Origin: Hippophae tibetana | Taxonomy: Eukaryota > Streptophyta > Magnoliopsida > Rosales > Elaeagnaceae | NCBI GenBank assembly: GCA_037013495.1 | Contig: CM072804.1 | Location: 35,752,501 to 35,816,500 of the forward strand | Length of the DNA: 64,000 nucleotides | Reading direction: 5' to 3' | Shown here: positions 36,924 to 49,892 of the stretch, piece after piece | Layout: each line of letters begins with the position of its first letter | Position numbering within the stretch: position 1 is the stretch's first letter | Translations under genes and position numbers: made by a program | The notes under the pieces: generated by a model | The model's database searches: none | Told to the model about the DNA's origin: nothing | The model's input: only the letters and a program-made list of their open reading frames with translations

Positions 36924-37529
36924 TGAGGTAATTTCATATATCACACATGTCAGTCAAATAGTGGTCTCAATCAACAAAGAGCCTTATAGGCCACGCCCAC
37001 TAAATTCCTAGTCATCATATGAGTTTGAATGCAAGATAGTTATCCTAAAGGGATAAAGACCCAATGATTATCCTTTAATTATGTTAAAGAGATAAAAGAC
37101 CAAAGATTATCCTTTAATTATCTTAAAGGATAATTGAGGAGATAACTATGGATAGATGTCTACAAATGACATATGTTTACAAAGGATAAGCATCTACAAA
37201 GCTACAATAACTCAATGTTATTAAATAAGGAATTGTTATCAGTTAATTCTTTCCCTTACATATAATCACATATGCATATAACTATTATTATCATGAAATA
37301 TAACTTGACCTCATAACAAAAAAATCAAAACTAAACACTCTCTATCCATATAATAATTAGAGCAAGACTTTAGATCTCATCTAGTCTTCATTTTATAGCT
37401 ATTGATTTAAGCATCAGAGGGATAAAGATCATACCCCCACAAAGTAGTCCAAGGTCTTAATAGTTTATTCATCTCGTAGATTCAATAGAGAATAATTCTA
37501 CATGGGGTTGACAAAAATTATTACCAACA
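36924..37529 (+). repeat. 5' LTR of the Tat/Ogre-like element
   Basis: It starts TGAGGTAATTTCATA and ends ACCAACA before the primer site. It matches 52799-53275 (CTAGTCATCATATGAGT, GCAAGATAGTTATCCTAAA, ACATATGCATA). It contains a perfect 11-bp inverted repeat with a 5-base loop at 37107-37133. Confidence 0.82.
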
Positions 37530-37531
37530 TC

Positions 37532-37549
37532 TGATGCCATTTATGGAAA
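37532..37549 (+). other. Primer-binding site of Tat/Ogre type, deaminated
   Basis: TGATGCCATTTATGGAAA aligns with the TGGCGCCGTCTGTGGGAA site typical of plant Tat/Ogre-type elements. Every mismatch is a transition, as expected from decay of methylated cytosines on either strand. Confidence 0.7.
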
Positions 37550-40500
37550 AAAAAATATGTTCCACTTAGCTAAAATTTTTAAAATTGTAGGACTATTAAA
37601 AAGTTCTTCAAGTCCTTAATCTACCAAGAATTTAAAGATATTTAAAAAGGTACTGTGGACGTTATTAGTAGTGCTTTCTAAAAATAGAACCTTTGAGTCT
37701 TTTAATCCACTATTATCATCTACTTGACTCTTTGGACTATTAAAAAGAGACATGGATCAAATAGTTAGCTCCACCTTTTATACCCCAACAACTAGTTATG
37801 AGGTTCAATCTATCAACCAATAGGTCATCCTTCCAACTTCATTATAGCCTTTCAGAGATATAAGCACTCCACTAGGACCTTTCCACTTATAATGTGTCTG
37901 ACAAGTCAAAAAGCAAGGCAAGGCAAGCTCGAACCCAAGCCTACTTGGATTTGAGGGAAAATAAACTTCAAGCCATCTTTAAGTGCATAGAAAAGCCATC
38001 AACTCCTGGACCAGTCACCATCCTAAAAGATGTCTAAATGGAATTTTCCAATGCCCAGAGTGCACAATACAATCCTATGGCCATCCAGGGTCTAGATAGT
38101 AAGATGACCATCCAAGACAAAAACTAAGTCCCAAGTCAAGCACCACTAGTCAGGTTATGGTTGGCAAGAAGTTACCACCCAGGACTAGAACTATCAGGCA
38201 AAATATGGCTTGCTAGGAAAAGTCATTAGGGATAGATGTTGCTAGCTAAGGAATTATCTAATTGGAACTGCCTACTAGGTCAACCCTTACTATACAACCT
38301 TTACATACAAATTTCCCTTTGGTTGTGTAAGGTAAACTCAAGCAGCTTGCATCCTATGGTTTTCCATCCATTATTATGCATAACTAGAAATGTGACCCCT
38401 ACAAAGGACATGTTTTAATATTTGGACTAGTTGAATTGACATGTCTTATAATTAGAGTTCTACACAGTCTCTACAAAACCAACTCTTTAGGCCTCCAACA
38501 AAAAAAATCAAAAGTATAAATTTATAAGTTCCTGCATTTCTATCGCAAGGTAGCCCAAGAAAGATCATCCCATGCAATAACTTGATCAATTAGTTAGACA
38601 TACATGCACTATGATCATCGTTTCCAAATCTTGATTCTTTTTTAAACACTTGTAATAACTGAGTCTTCATTGGCCACTACATAGAAATTCCTAGTCAATT
38701 AGGTGTGGTAACACAACCAGAATAGGGCTCCATATGTAATTTCCTAGCTAATCGAGTAATCCCTATTTGGATCCAAAAAACCATGGTCACCCAAAACATC
38801 TGAGAACACCAAAAGAGCACATACCAATTAGAAAGTTTCCAAAATTTGGAGGCCAATGAACACTAGCATGATCTGTATATGTCACCATAAGACACCAACG
38901 TGATTAGGCATTGGCCAAAAGAGTATCGTACAGATAGAGGGAAAAATGGTTTGATTTTCCAGTTAGATAGTGAAACCAGTTTGGGTCTAGCTCACCCATG
39001 TTTGGACCGACTCTTGAAGAAGTAAGATCAATATTGAAATCCTCTCAATGAGAGGATTTTGATGATTTTATTTTTAACATTTTTAGTAGATGTTTAGAAA
39101 TGATATTTTAAAAATATGTGTATATAGAGACTATTTACCCAATTCTAGATTGATTCTCAAAGAAGCAAGATTGATTCTAGAATCTTCGCATTAAAATGAT
39201 TCCAATAAATATATTTTTGGCATTTTTGGCATATGTCCAAAGATGAGATTCCAAACAAAAAATGCATGAAAAGATAGCTAAATCCAAGTTAATAGAATTT
39301 GTGAAAAAAATGATCATCATTCCTTCAATTTATTTCGGGTGTCTACAAAATATTTGTTAAAATATTATTTAATCTTTAACTTTATCTTCATTTATGGATA
39401 TTTAAAAGAGATCGATGGTCCTTCTAGAATGAATAAAATAATGAACAAGTTTCAACACTTAAATGGGACTCATAGGGCCTATAATGAGCCTAATTGACTC
39501 GAAGATGTGGTTCCCGAATGAATATTGATACCTATCTCAACATGATGAAGAATACAATCCAAAGCATTCTGGAATGTATCCCAAAGCCATAGGCTCTTAA
39601 CCTATTTCTCAACCTAAAGAACGTCCATATGGCACCTTTTAATGCCTAAAGGATAGCCAGTAGATCGAAAGCCTAGGACTTCATTATTCAATAGCCCTAA
39701 AAAAGGGGGGACAATTTATCAACTTGGCTACAAATATATCTCTTATCTAAGAGACATTTCATGCTTGGACCACTTGAACAAATACTCCAAGTAAAAGAGT
39801 TTATATAATAGGGGCTTAGCAAGCAACACTTGGATCAATAAATTATCCTAAGATAAAAAAATTCAAGCAAACATAAACAAGACATGGACGTAAAATAAGG
39901 TCATTGGCATACAAATCAAAGATCACCTTGACAACGAGACTTTCTACATTGGGCAAGACCAAGAATGGCCAACCAAAACCAAGTTTAGTTGGCCATGAGT
40001 GTTGTCAATTTGAAAAATGAGGGTCAATAAGAAATAAGATCATATAAATAGGTTTCCAGCTTGACAAGCCTAAGTCGTAGGCTAAATAATTATGCCTTAT
40101 CCTCCATGCACCATCTTGCCTCAAGTCCAAAACATGTTTCGCTTCTTCCTATGCTATTGAGATTCACACAATGGCCAAAATTCCAAAACATGCTCTAACT
40201 CCTTTGAGTCTAGGGAGATTCGTACAATGCCCAGAAGACATACACCCAAAAGGTGAACATGGTCTAGGAATGCTCCATAAAACAAATTTCAGAAATGCCA
40301 TTTGTATAAATGGCTAGGATTGTCACACTTGTAATCTCATCCTAAGACTCCCAATATAATGGAAATCCAAGAAGGATAGAAAGTAGCATATAATGCTAAG
40401 TATGAAGAATCTACATAGGATATAAATAATAACCTACTAAAACGAAATACATACAGTGGCTCAACAACACTTTTATTCTAAAACAATTATGTTTGTAGGA

Positions 40501-41168
40501 ACCTAGGCCACATATGACCATATTTAGAAGATTCAAAGGGAAAAAAAGTCCACCATAAAATCAAGAAGAGAGCTTGAGTTCCCTAGACTTGAGAAAGTAT
40601 AGAGCCCTCAGTGCAATACCTCTAAGGTCCGAGCACAAAAAAGTCCCCGGCATCTAGGTTGGGGATGCATTCCTGCAATAGGTAGTATATAAGAAATAAC
40701 ACCACATGTGACTACTATAACTTAGGGTACATAACACCAAATGGTTTATAGAATTTGGACATGTTAAGTGACCATAAGGATGCACCCTAAACATTGGTTG
40801 TGTAGTCTAGGATAAAGCTAACGAAAAGAATAACTTAACTTGGTCTAATTATCTCTAAATCAACCTCAGACCTTAAAATGGACCTACGATTTGAGAGCTC
40901 TACCACCCTAGTACTAAGTAGTCCTCAGTATACCATATGGGAATGAAACCGTATGAAAGGAAATGACTAAGAAGCAAACCAATATCATACCTAATCTGTC
41001 TAGACTTAAAAAGTATAAAACCCTCAATATGACATCGTAAGTGAGCTCTACACCTTAAGACTCAGACTACCAAAAGATCCACAGAAGCTAAATGCATTAT
41101 TCTACAATGAGGATACACTCTAATAATACATTGTGTAGTCCAGGATAAACCTAATGCAAAGAAGGATG
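37550..41168 (+). other. Interior of Tat/Ogre-like element, no recognisable gene
   Basis: Higher in GC than its surroundings. It holds diverged internal repeats: 15-bp-like CTAG-ending units at 38140-38290, and a block repeated at 40585-40815 and 41002-41150 (TAGACTT, CCCTCA, TGTAGTCTAGGATAAA-like). The stretch 39770-39840 recurs at 49120-49205 (TTGGACCACTTGAA and CAA-ACTTGGAT). The 60-residue frame at 38236-38418 has no known domain. Confidence 0.5.
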
Positions 41169-42833
41169 TGATGCTCGAGTTTTCTATTTATAAAATAGTT
41201 TGTAAGTGCACAAATAACTTTATAAGAAATGCTAATTATACTTCCAAATTCATTCAAAAGAGGAATCACGTGGCTTTTAAATAATCCAACAAATTATTAA
41301 AAATAAAAATTAAACCTAAGCATTATGTCACAAATTTTGTGTTTGAAGATATTTAAACTAATAACATTAAAACAATAAAAGATAAAAAGATAGATTAGTT
41401 CATAAAAATATCAAGAAAACATGCAATTCATTAATCATTGGGAATTAATAGGATATTTTTTTAGTTGATTATGTTTGATAAAATTAATTTATGTTAATAA
41501 AATAAAAACCTAAATTATTGATTCTTTCTTATATATACAAAAAACGCCTTTGGTGGGGTCTACTATTTTTTATTAATTAAAATTACTTAACGCCTTTGGT
41601 CTAGTCTATCAATTAATTTTAATTAAAGTATGCTTCTTTTTTTAAAAACAATTAGTAAGTCATTTAGTGGCCTTGTTTAATAAGGTCTAATAAGTTAAAC
41701 TTCTACTCGAGTTTTATAAATTGGACTATAGATCAATGAATCTGAAATCTAACTTTCATGTTTTAAATTTATGGCAAAAAATATGTCATCAATATATTTT
41801 TCAATAATAAATATTATTCTAAACCAAATTCAGATAATCAAATCCTTAATCTAAGAGTATGATTCTAAATCAAATCTAGATTCATGTTTCAAAACCCCAA
41901 TTTCATATAAATTTTGTAAAATTTTGAATAGAAAATAATATATGTTTAATTTTTACTAAAATATTTCACCTATTTTAATAATACATAAGGTAATAACATA
42001 ACTAAAATCTCATTATCAAAAGCTCAATTTAATAAATGGCCAATATATTAAATATAACATTTAGAAGGATATATTATATTAAAGTTATAAATAGAATACA
42101 ATTAAAGTTACTACATCAACTATATATTATAGAAACTCCTACACCAATCTATAATATGGAGAAACTCCTTTTATTGTCACTTATAGTGAAAATATAATCT
42201 AAACTGTTTATAACATAAGCATAAAACTAAAAAAAATTCAACTCTTGAATTGAGAGAATAACTTAAAGAAAAATTATAGAAAACTAGAAAAGTAAAAAAG
42301 AGTAAAAGAGAGAAAGCTGCAAGAGTTGAGGGATACTTTTACAATGTAGTAGGGGATTTATATAGGGTAGAAAATGCAACAAAAGAGAGGAAAAAGTGGA
42401 TCATTAAGTCAAACACTACAACATACATTTGTTTTGCACCATGGCATGAGACATCCTATAATGCATCTGATTGCTCGATCCATTAGTCCTGCACTATAGC
42501 ACATAAAATACTTCATCGTGACACATATATTACTGTGCTTATAGAAACTTATTTTGTTTACACCCCTTTCATTGGTTTGGAACCTATAAGGCTTACATAT
42601 GTTAGTATTTGTATGCTTCATTGTTGAAATACAGTGCTTTCAAGTACTATTCTTCAAGTGTTGATAAGTTTAATCATTTCAAAGCCAAAAATACCTTAAA
42701 ACAACAAAATAAACCTGTGATGTTGAAAAGATAGATTAACTAAAAATATGATAAGACTATGCAAATACAATCTATTTTGACATTTAAAGTGAAAAAATTC
42801 ATGTTATATTTAATGCTTTTAAGCATCCATCAC
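41169..42833 (-). repeat. 3' LTR of the 41-49 kb element
   Basis: The element strand starts TGATGGATGCTTAAAAGCAT at 42833 and ends GAGCATCA at 41169, about 1.67 kb. The part 42410-42833 matches 48320-48712. The minus strand has a TATATAAA box at 42357-42364, the probable promoter TATA. The polypurine tract GGGGGTTG lies directly upstream on the element strand (42834-42841). Confidence 0.82.
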
Positions 42834-44700
42834 AACCCCCAACTAGCTTCTTGCTAGTCTCTAGCAAGGAAAGTGAAAAACTAAAACTAAAACTAAAATA
42901 AAATAAAACAATCCTAAGTCATTTTTGTAGATTGACACAGTTGCATTTAATAGATGCAACAAGCCTTTAAACCTCTAGGTTGTCGAATGGACGAGTTTAA
43001 GTCTCGTAAAGGCTTTTAGAGATGATACCCACAAACCTTAAACTAAAATAACAAAAATAACAAAAATAAACAAATAACACACAAAAAAATAACAAAGTAA
43101 AAATGAAAAAAGATAACAAAATTTTCACACCTTTAATCTCTTTTAAGTTCACAACTAAAATCAAAAGCACAAGTTATTTTAAGATTCTAAAAATTCATAG
43201 TTTATTATAATAATTAGTTAAAAATCATATTCATAATTACATAAAAATTTATCAATATTAATTTGTCCAATTTCAATTTTTGGAATCCAAATTCACTTTG
43301 ACTCCAACCTCACAAGTCACTCTCAATCACACTGATCTTATTGGTTCAAGAACTCATTCAAAGGTATATTTCCATAGAGTTTATGTAAAGAAATGAACTA
43401 ATAAGTTTGCATGTTTTTAAAGAACAAAAGGCTCAATGTAGTGCATAATATTGATTACATGAAAAGAATCAAATGAAAGGATTTATAAAGAAATCAAGAT
43501 TTTTTTTTTACATAAATCAAAATCATCAAATAAATTTTTTAAGTTGTATACCTTTTAGAGGTGAAAAAAATGCAATGATTTCTTGAGGATTTATTTTTAT
43601 ATCTTTCTTTTGTATTTAGCCATTTCTCAAAATTTTGTAAGATATTTGGGTCATAATATTTAGTTTATATTATTCATTTTTCTCTTTTTTTTCTTATTTT
43701 TTAGAGATATTATTTTTAAAAGAAGATTACCTATATAAAGTTTGTAGATATTGTTTTATGATATTGTGAGTAGTTAATTCTAGGCTTTTCTTTTGTATTG
43801 GCTTAGGTAAACCCATATATGTCTCTCTCTCTATTTTTCGAAGTCGTTCATGAATGAAATAGGATATATACTTTCCATTTCTACCTAAGTCATTAAATTT
43901 AAGCAATAAAAATAAATATATGATAAATTATTATATGTAAAAATAGGGCATTCAATGGAAAACCTATAGAGATTATCTAACAATTTGAAATTGATAAGAA
44001 GAGTTTTTAAAAGAGTAGAAACAACATTATCACTTAGAATGAAAATATAATTAGTCAAAATAATCTTACAAGGTAGTCTCCACTATTTGATTCTTAAACA
44101 TCAATTTTGGATTTATTGCAAAATTTCAACATTTTATGATGAAATACAAATTATGACAAAATCTAATTTATTATCACATTACTTCATGTTATGTTAAAAA
44201 ATTTAATTAAAAAATGTAAAGACTTAGTTATTTGCTCAATATTAAATAAAATATATGATAATTTTGCAAGAAAACTTTAAAATTAACCTGAAATTTCTAA
44301 ACTAATAAAAGCGAATGAAAATGTGAATATATGTTTAATAAAAATTATAAATTGGCTCAAATTTATAAAGATGTAAATTTTCCCCAAACTAGAGTTTATA
44401 TTGTCCTCAATGTAATAAATATGAATTAAAGATAAAAAAAAGTTACATATTTTCCAAATGTGTTCAAGTACTGGTATGAAAATACATGTGCATTTATCAT
44501 TACAAACATTTTAATTACACATCTCAACAAACCGTTATAAGTTAAACAGTTCTAAATATAATAACTATTTTGTTCACAGGACAAGAAATAAAATAAAATA
44601 AACAACATGAAATAAAAACTAACATAGCATTTAAAAATAATTAAACTAAAGTTTTCAAAATAAAACAAAATATGTAAAATAAAAACTCATAAAACACTAG
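42834..44700 (-). mobile_element. 3' untranslated region of the 41-49 kb element
   Basis: AT-rich, no ORF. The first 500 bp match 10377-10870. A second ACATTGAGGACAATA-like motif at 44400-44416 (RC) marks the Athila post-ORF region. Confidence 0.65.
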
Positions 44701-44999
44701 AACAAATTTAGAGCTCAGTCTTCCACATTATGTGGTTCTTATTCTTCATGTTGTTGTTGTGATTGTGATATGTGAAATCATAATATTGATATTCAGGTGC
44801 TACTAAATAGCTTATATCCACCTTGAGATGGTTAAGTTGTAACCGATTCATTTCACACATTAAATGATTATGATCCACATGATCATGATGCTACCGATTT
44901 AAAAATATAGCTTGTTATGCAACATAAGTTTGGTTAAAGCTTTCCAAGTTCATCATTCTTTCACCTAAACGATGCATTTCATCTTTCATACTCATCATA

Positions 45000-45860
45000 G
45001 ATGAAGAAGCGACCCTTATATAACTTTGGGCAACATTACTACTAGAAGTGAGTTAATCTTGATATGTCAATTTTAATAATTCTTCAGGTTGAATTATAAC
45101 TTCACCTTTTGAGTGAGTCACCCTTGCTTTTTTTTACATAAAGTAATGATTAGTTGAGGGAAAAATTAACTCAATCGATGAGTGTTAGCAGATAGCTTGA
45201 TCTTGTGATGAATTATATTTCCTACATTCATAAACATTTTTGATGTATAACATATAGTAATACCACCCTCTCTCTATCCACACAGCTTTAATGTTTGGTA
45301 GGCATTAGTCTTGAACAAAAAAGTATTACCAAATGTCAGAAACCTTACCTAAATACTTGGCTTCAAAGCCCTTAAGTTTCCCACTAGTATAACCCTATTC
45401 AGCCCCTTTTATAACTATGATTTCTATTACTTTCTATTACTGTAGCATAATCAACATGTTCCAAGTATGTCTCTTATTCACCCTGGTCAATATTCATTAA
45501 ATTATAATAAGCATTAATATCATTTGGCCCATGTGGAACTAGTACACCCCGAACTTCAACCGTATTATCAATAACGTAAAGAATATTTGCATAAATTTTC
45601 CTAACACTTGAGTTTGTAGCAACATTTAGTTCTTTAACAAACCTTTTATGTCCCAATACTGCTATAACATCAAAAATTCCCTCAAATTAGGCATTTGGCC
45701 CCAAATAAAAGTCCATTTCTCTTTTCACTATAAATCTTTTGTTTACTTCTACGGCTTTCTCAAATCTTAATTTTGCCTCATCACTACAAAAATTTGCCCT
45801 ATCATAATTCTTAGAAGTTGATGCTCTTTTCTGCTATCATTTCTACTCATTTTTGTTATC
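45000..45860 (-). pseudogene. Env-like ORF / plant transposon protein of Athila-like elements
   Basis: On the minus strand the frame starts near 45860 with TSKNYDRANFCSDEAKLRFE and continues VNKRFIVKREMDF, then one stop. The frame 45474-45656 follows: GHKRFVKELNVATNSSVRKI, YANILYVIDNTVEVRGVLV, HGPNDINAYYNL. Further on, CSRLMPTKH and RERVVLLYVI match the conserved middle of this family, and a coiled-coil-like tail (MKDEMHRLGERMMNLE) lies near 44960. This type of protein sits downstream of pol in Athila-like elements and has been called env-like or a putative plant transposon protein; its real function is unknown. Several stops. Confidence 0.82.
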
Positions 45861-46640
45861 ATCTCAAAAAATTCAATAATATCTAATTCCAAAGGTTCTC
45901 ATATAATTTAAATAAAAAAACACAAAATAAATTATTCCAAAATATTTTCTTCCCCTTAGTCCAAATTAAGTTTGGAACTCTTAAATATCCACAAATAATC
46001 AACAAAATTCAAATAATTTAATTTAAGACTTAAATTCTTAAAAATTTATGATTATTTACTTATGTTATTAAAGATGAAGAAATTGAAAAACACTCGTTTG
46101 AAGAAGATGAAGATTTGTTGATTCTATAGATGGTTTTTCAAAAAACAATTAACGAAATGGATAGGAAATTGATAGGAAAGAGATTTCTAAGAAAAGAATT
46201 AAAAGATAATGGAAGAAAGGTGTGATTTTTTTAGGGATTTTTAGTACTTGGGGGAGATAAAATGCAAGGTTTGTGAAGAAGATGAAAGGAAATGAGAGAA
46301 AAGTGAATGAAAATGTGTTTGGGCTAAAAAAATACAAAAAAAAGTTTAACATGCCACGGTATGGTAAAATTGAGTTACGACATGAAACTTTTTCCACTCC
46401 TAATTTTTTTAATAGTAACACATGTGCCATGGAGATTTTTATGTGTTGCACCATGCGTAAGTTTTCTTTACTTTACGAGAACCCCTCCCTTTTTAATTTA
46501 TTTTTTATAAAATTTAAAATATTCAAAATTAAAATAATGACAAAAATAACCACAAAAAGTATATATCTAAATAAAAACAATAAAATAACAAATCAAAATA
46601 ATTATCTATGAAATAAAAATAAATTAAATCATAGTAAAAA
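45861..46640 (-). other. Spacer between gag and env-like gene
   Basis: No domain was recognised. It contains several CATGGCA/GCCATG-type motifs (46350-46440), similar to those in the LTR at 42430 and 48350. The frames at 46149-46454 (-) and 46273-46611 (+) are not supported as genes. Confidence 0.5.
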
Positions 46641-48060
46641 ACAAAATAATGGGTTACCTCTCATTCAGAACTATATTTATCATCTTTAGCGAGATGTTGC
46701 TTGGGAGAATTTATCATTCTAGAAAATTCAATGTCCCCTAGTTATTGAATTTAGTTGTTGTTTTGACCTGGCAACTAGTCTTTTCCTTACTCTTGCAAGT
46801 TCTTAGTTAGTTGCTCCATTTGTACTTCTAGCTTTTTATTAAAGCCTCCACAGAGTCCAACCTTTGATTTTTTCTTGACTGGTTGTCTCCACTCACTTGA
46901 ATGAATGCATTCAAGTTATCCTCTAGAGTTAGTTTTCTACGAAATTTTTGGATAGTTGTTGGTGGAATTTATAATCCTATTGATTTGAGGTTTAAGAGAA
47001 TGAAAGATTATTTTTCCTCTAGAAGAAACATGGATGATTCATCTACCCTGGGTTATAGGTATTTGCATTGAAATTGTACCTGGGTCTTGGTTGGTAACCT
47101 CTAATACATTAACCTATTCAAGTTCAGCATTTGCTTCTCCTTGATAGGGATAGGTATCAACACTATGTCATAGTAGTACACAAGTTTGATTTTTCCTTAT
47201 TAGGTGTGGCATGTGTAGTGAAAAGCATAACTTGCTTAGTCAATTGTACAAGTTGCATTTGTAGTTTAGTACGAAAGTATATTTCATGGATTCCAAACCT
47301 CCTCATTTGAGAGTTTTTTGTTGAAAATTAGCATCCAACTTTTCAAAGAGATTATAAGTCTCTAAGGTTGTTTTTTCTCCTATCGATCATCTTGTAGAAT
47401 TGTCAATAATGAATTAACTTTGTTGTGTCAATCCATCGTTGAAAAATTGGTTATGTAGCTACAGAGGACAACTATGATAGGGGCATTAAGTGAGGAATAG
47501 TTTGAACCTATTCCAAACTTTGTGGAAAGGTTCTCCCTCCATGTGAGAGAGAGTAGAAATCTTTGCTCTCAAGTCTAATGTTTTCTTATGAGAATAGAAT
47601 TTTATCATAAAGTTATTGTATATATCCTCCCAATTCATCAGGGAATCTAAAGAGAGTGACATTAGCAAAGCCTTAGCCCTATCATTAAGGGTGTAGGGAA
47701 ACACCGAATTCTAAGGTGGTTCTCAATGAGTACATTGAGAAGGAATATTTGGATTGTGGAATATAATTCCCTAATGAAAGATAGAGAGTCTTCATTAGGC
47801 AATCCGTTAAAAGAAGGTAACATGAAAAAATAAATATTTCTTAATTTATAATTCCAAGCAACCTTACCTAGTTGGATTGAAGCAGTAATAGTACCAATGA
47901 CTGGTTTTACATACTTCTTCATAGAAGTTTTCCTAATTTATAGATTTCCCCTATATTTGTTGGTTCAAGTGGAGGGTCTAAGTATAGTTCAATATTTTTT
48001 TCAATTAAAAGATGTGGGGTCTTAAAGTCCATCCTTCTTGACACTTTATTTGATCTATTA
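46641..48060 (-). pseudogene. gag: gag of the 41-49 kb element
   Basis: On the minus strand, an N-terminal part (YVKPVIGT, FFMLPSFNGLPNEDSLSFIR) at 47662-47922 is followed after a frameshift by the capsid core at 47486-47704: FPYTLNDRAKALLMSLSLDS, NWEDIYNNFMIKFYSHKKT, GEPFHKVWNRFKLFL. A tail with LEVQMEQLTKNLQE (about 46820) and QHLAKDDKYSSE ends at about 46670, just before a GAGGTAACCCA motif that normally follows integrase. Thus the gag end is fused to the post-pol segment, and pol is lost. Stops and frameshifts are present. Confidence 0.85.
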
Positions 48061-48109
48061 ATATTATTTTGTAATGTGTGAAATGGTATCCTAAGTACCT
48101 CATACCTCT

Positions 48110-48712
48110 CATAGACTTATTAAAGCAAAAATTAAAATCATATATCAAGTAGAAAAATAATAAGATAAAATAAACACACAAATAAGCTATAAATAATACG
48201 AAAATTTATAATATAAGAAATTATGATACAACTTATACAATAATTACATAAAGTATATTATATGTTTGTACAAAGAAATACTAAACACAAATTAATTGCA
48301 AAAATAGATCCTTAATTTAGGCATTGTGCCATACATTTATTCTACGCCACGACATGATACAACCTTTAATGCATCTAAATGCTCGATCCACTAGTCTTGC
48401 ATCGCCACACATAAAATTATTCATCTCGGCACGCGTGTTGCAATGCATGTTAGTGTTGGAACATATGTAAGGCATACATATGTTAGTATTTTATGATTTA
48501 TGATTGCAATATAGTACTTTTAGATACTATTCTTTAAGTGTTGATCAGTTAAATCATTTTAAAGTGAAAATATCTGGAAACAAGAAAAGATACCCTTAAT
48601 TTTAAAAAGATATATTTGCTAAAAATATGATAAAATTATCCAAATACAAATATATTTTGATATTTAAAGTGCATAAAATCACATTATATTTAGTGTTTTT
48701 AAGCACTCATCG
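48110..48712 (-). repeat. 5' LTR of the 41-49 kb element, truncated
   Basis: The part 48320-48712 aligns with 42410-42833 (AATGCATCT, TGCTCGATCCA, ACATATGTTAGTATTT, AAGTGTTGAT). Below 48320 the match is lost, and the 3' half seen in the other LTR is missing. Confidence 0.75.
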
Positions 48713-49892
48713 GTATGCCAACCAATGACTCCTATGCCTCAACATCCAGACTACCACATAATGGAGCTGAGTGTAATAAAAGCCTCAATATTTTGTTAGG
48801 CCATGGCACCCAACCAAGGCAATGAATAAGAGGTATCCTAATAGGTAAACTCTACACTTTTTAGGCCAGACCAGTAAATTTTCTATAGAAGATTAATAAG
48901 TCAACTAGTCATCCAAGCCACAACTAACACAAAGAATGGCCTATCAAGTTTCTTATCACCCCTAAGTTGGCCATATACCCTTAAAAAATCATGGCTCACA
49001 AGACATATGACCTCAGGTCCAAGAACTACATAAAATTTCATGCATCATACTTAGGTAAATGAGACGATAAATCTCTAATGAAGTAGTAATTAAAAATTTC
49101 CCTAAGTTGAGAATTACCTCTTACTTGGACCACTTGAAAAAATTCAAGTATTCCTAGTAGAGAGGTTAATCAATTGAGAGGTTTAACTGAGCAATACTTG
49201 GATTAACAAGTCACTCCTGACTTAGAAAAAATTTAAACAAATACATCAAGACCCGAACAGAAAATTAACGCCACGAGTATAAGTTAAACATCACCTGAAG
49301 TTCAAGCCACTAGTCTCCCAATTGAGCCAATGCATGGTCCAAAGATTGAACCACCATCTTGCTAGATAGGTCAGGATAAAGAGTTACAACGTGACCAGCC
49401 AACGAGGAGAGTGATTGACCACGAGTGTGATTGGTTAGGATTGCGGCCAACCAAAAGTGTGATCGGTTAGGAGTGTAGCTGACTAAGGGTGTTATCAACT
49501 AACCAAAGTGTGGCCATCTAGAGGAAGGTTCAACATGTGTTTGTCCGACCAAACTGGGTTAAGTCATGGTCAATTAATAGTTTTCCATCATTATGCATCT
49601 CGAGTCTAGGATCTACAGTTCATTTTATTCCAATACATCCTCCTACATTCGCATGTCAACTCAAAGGTCCATGGCCTCCCAAATATATAAAGTGATGATT
49701 GGGTCTTAAAATGATGTTAAAAGTATAACTACAAAATAAAATACAAAAAGGTCCAAATGTTAGAGAATAGAGGTACCTACAAGAACAATATCATGTCTTT
49801 CTACACTTATGAAAATCCTTATGGAAAGAATAAATCATCTCATAGACATTGCCAAAAATATTGAATTGATTGGAAGAACCAAAACATCAATC
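48713..49892 (+). other. Interior of Tat/Ogre-like element, continued
   Basis: It resumes the host element after the nested insertion. Diverged repeats occur at 49330-49510 (TGATTGG-TTAGGA and GACCA units), and there is a homologous block to 39770-39840. No coding domain. Confidence 0.5.

Larger units (their letters stand above)
41169..48712 (-). mobile_element. Athila-like element with gag and env-like gene, no pol, 7.5 kb
   Basis: The minus-strand order is truncated 5' LTR (about 48320-48712 clearly matched), gag, the post-ORF motif, an env-like gene, 1.8 kb of untranslated sequence, polypurine tract, and 3' LTR 41169-42833. Flanks GGATG (41164-41168) and GTATG (48713-48717) agree at 4 of 5 bases, a probable target duplication. 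The start base of the 5' LTR has changed (CGATGAG for TGATGAG). Between gag and env-like there is only about 0.8 kb, without protease, RT or integrase. Confidence 0.85.

Noticed and set aside
37550-41168. Gag-pol of the Tat/Ogre-like element
   Set aside because: I looked for RT, integrase and gag motifs in the visible frames and found none that I could defend.
46149-46611. Overlapping ORFs of 101 (-) and 112 (+) residues
   Set aside because: Low-complexity Phe/Leu/Ile or Lys/Asn composition, in a spacer between gag and the env-like gene; no domain.
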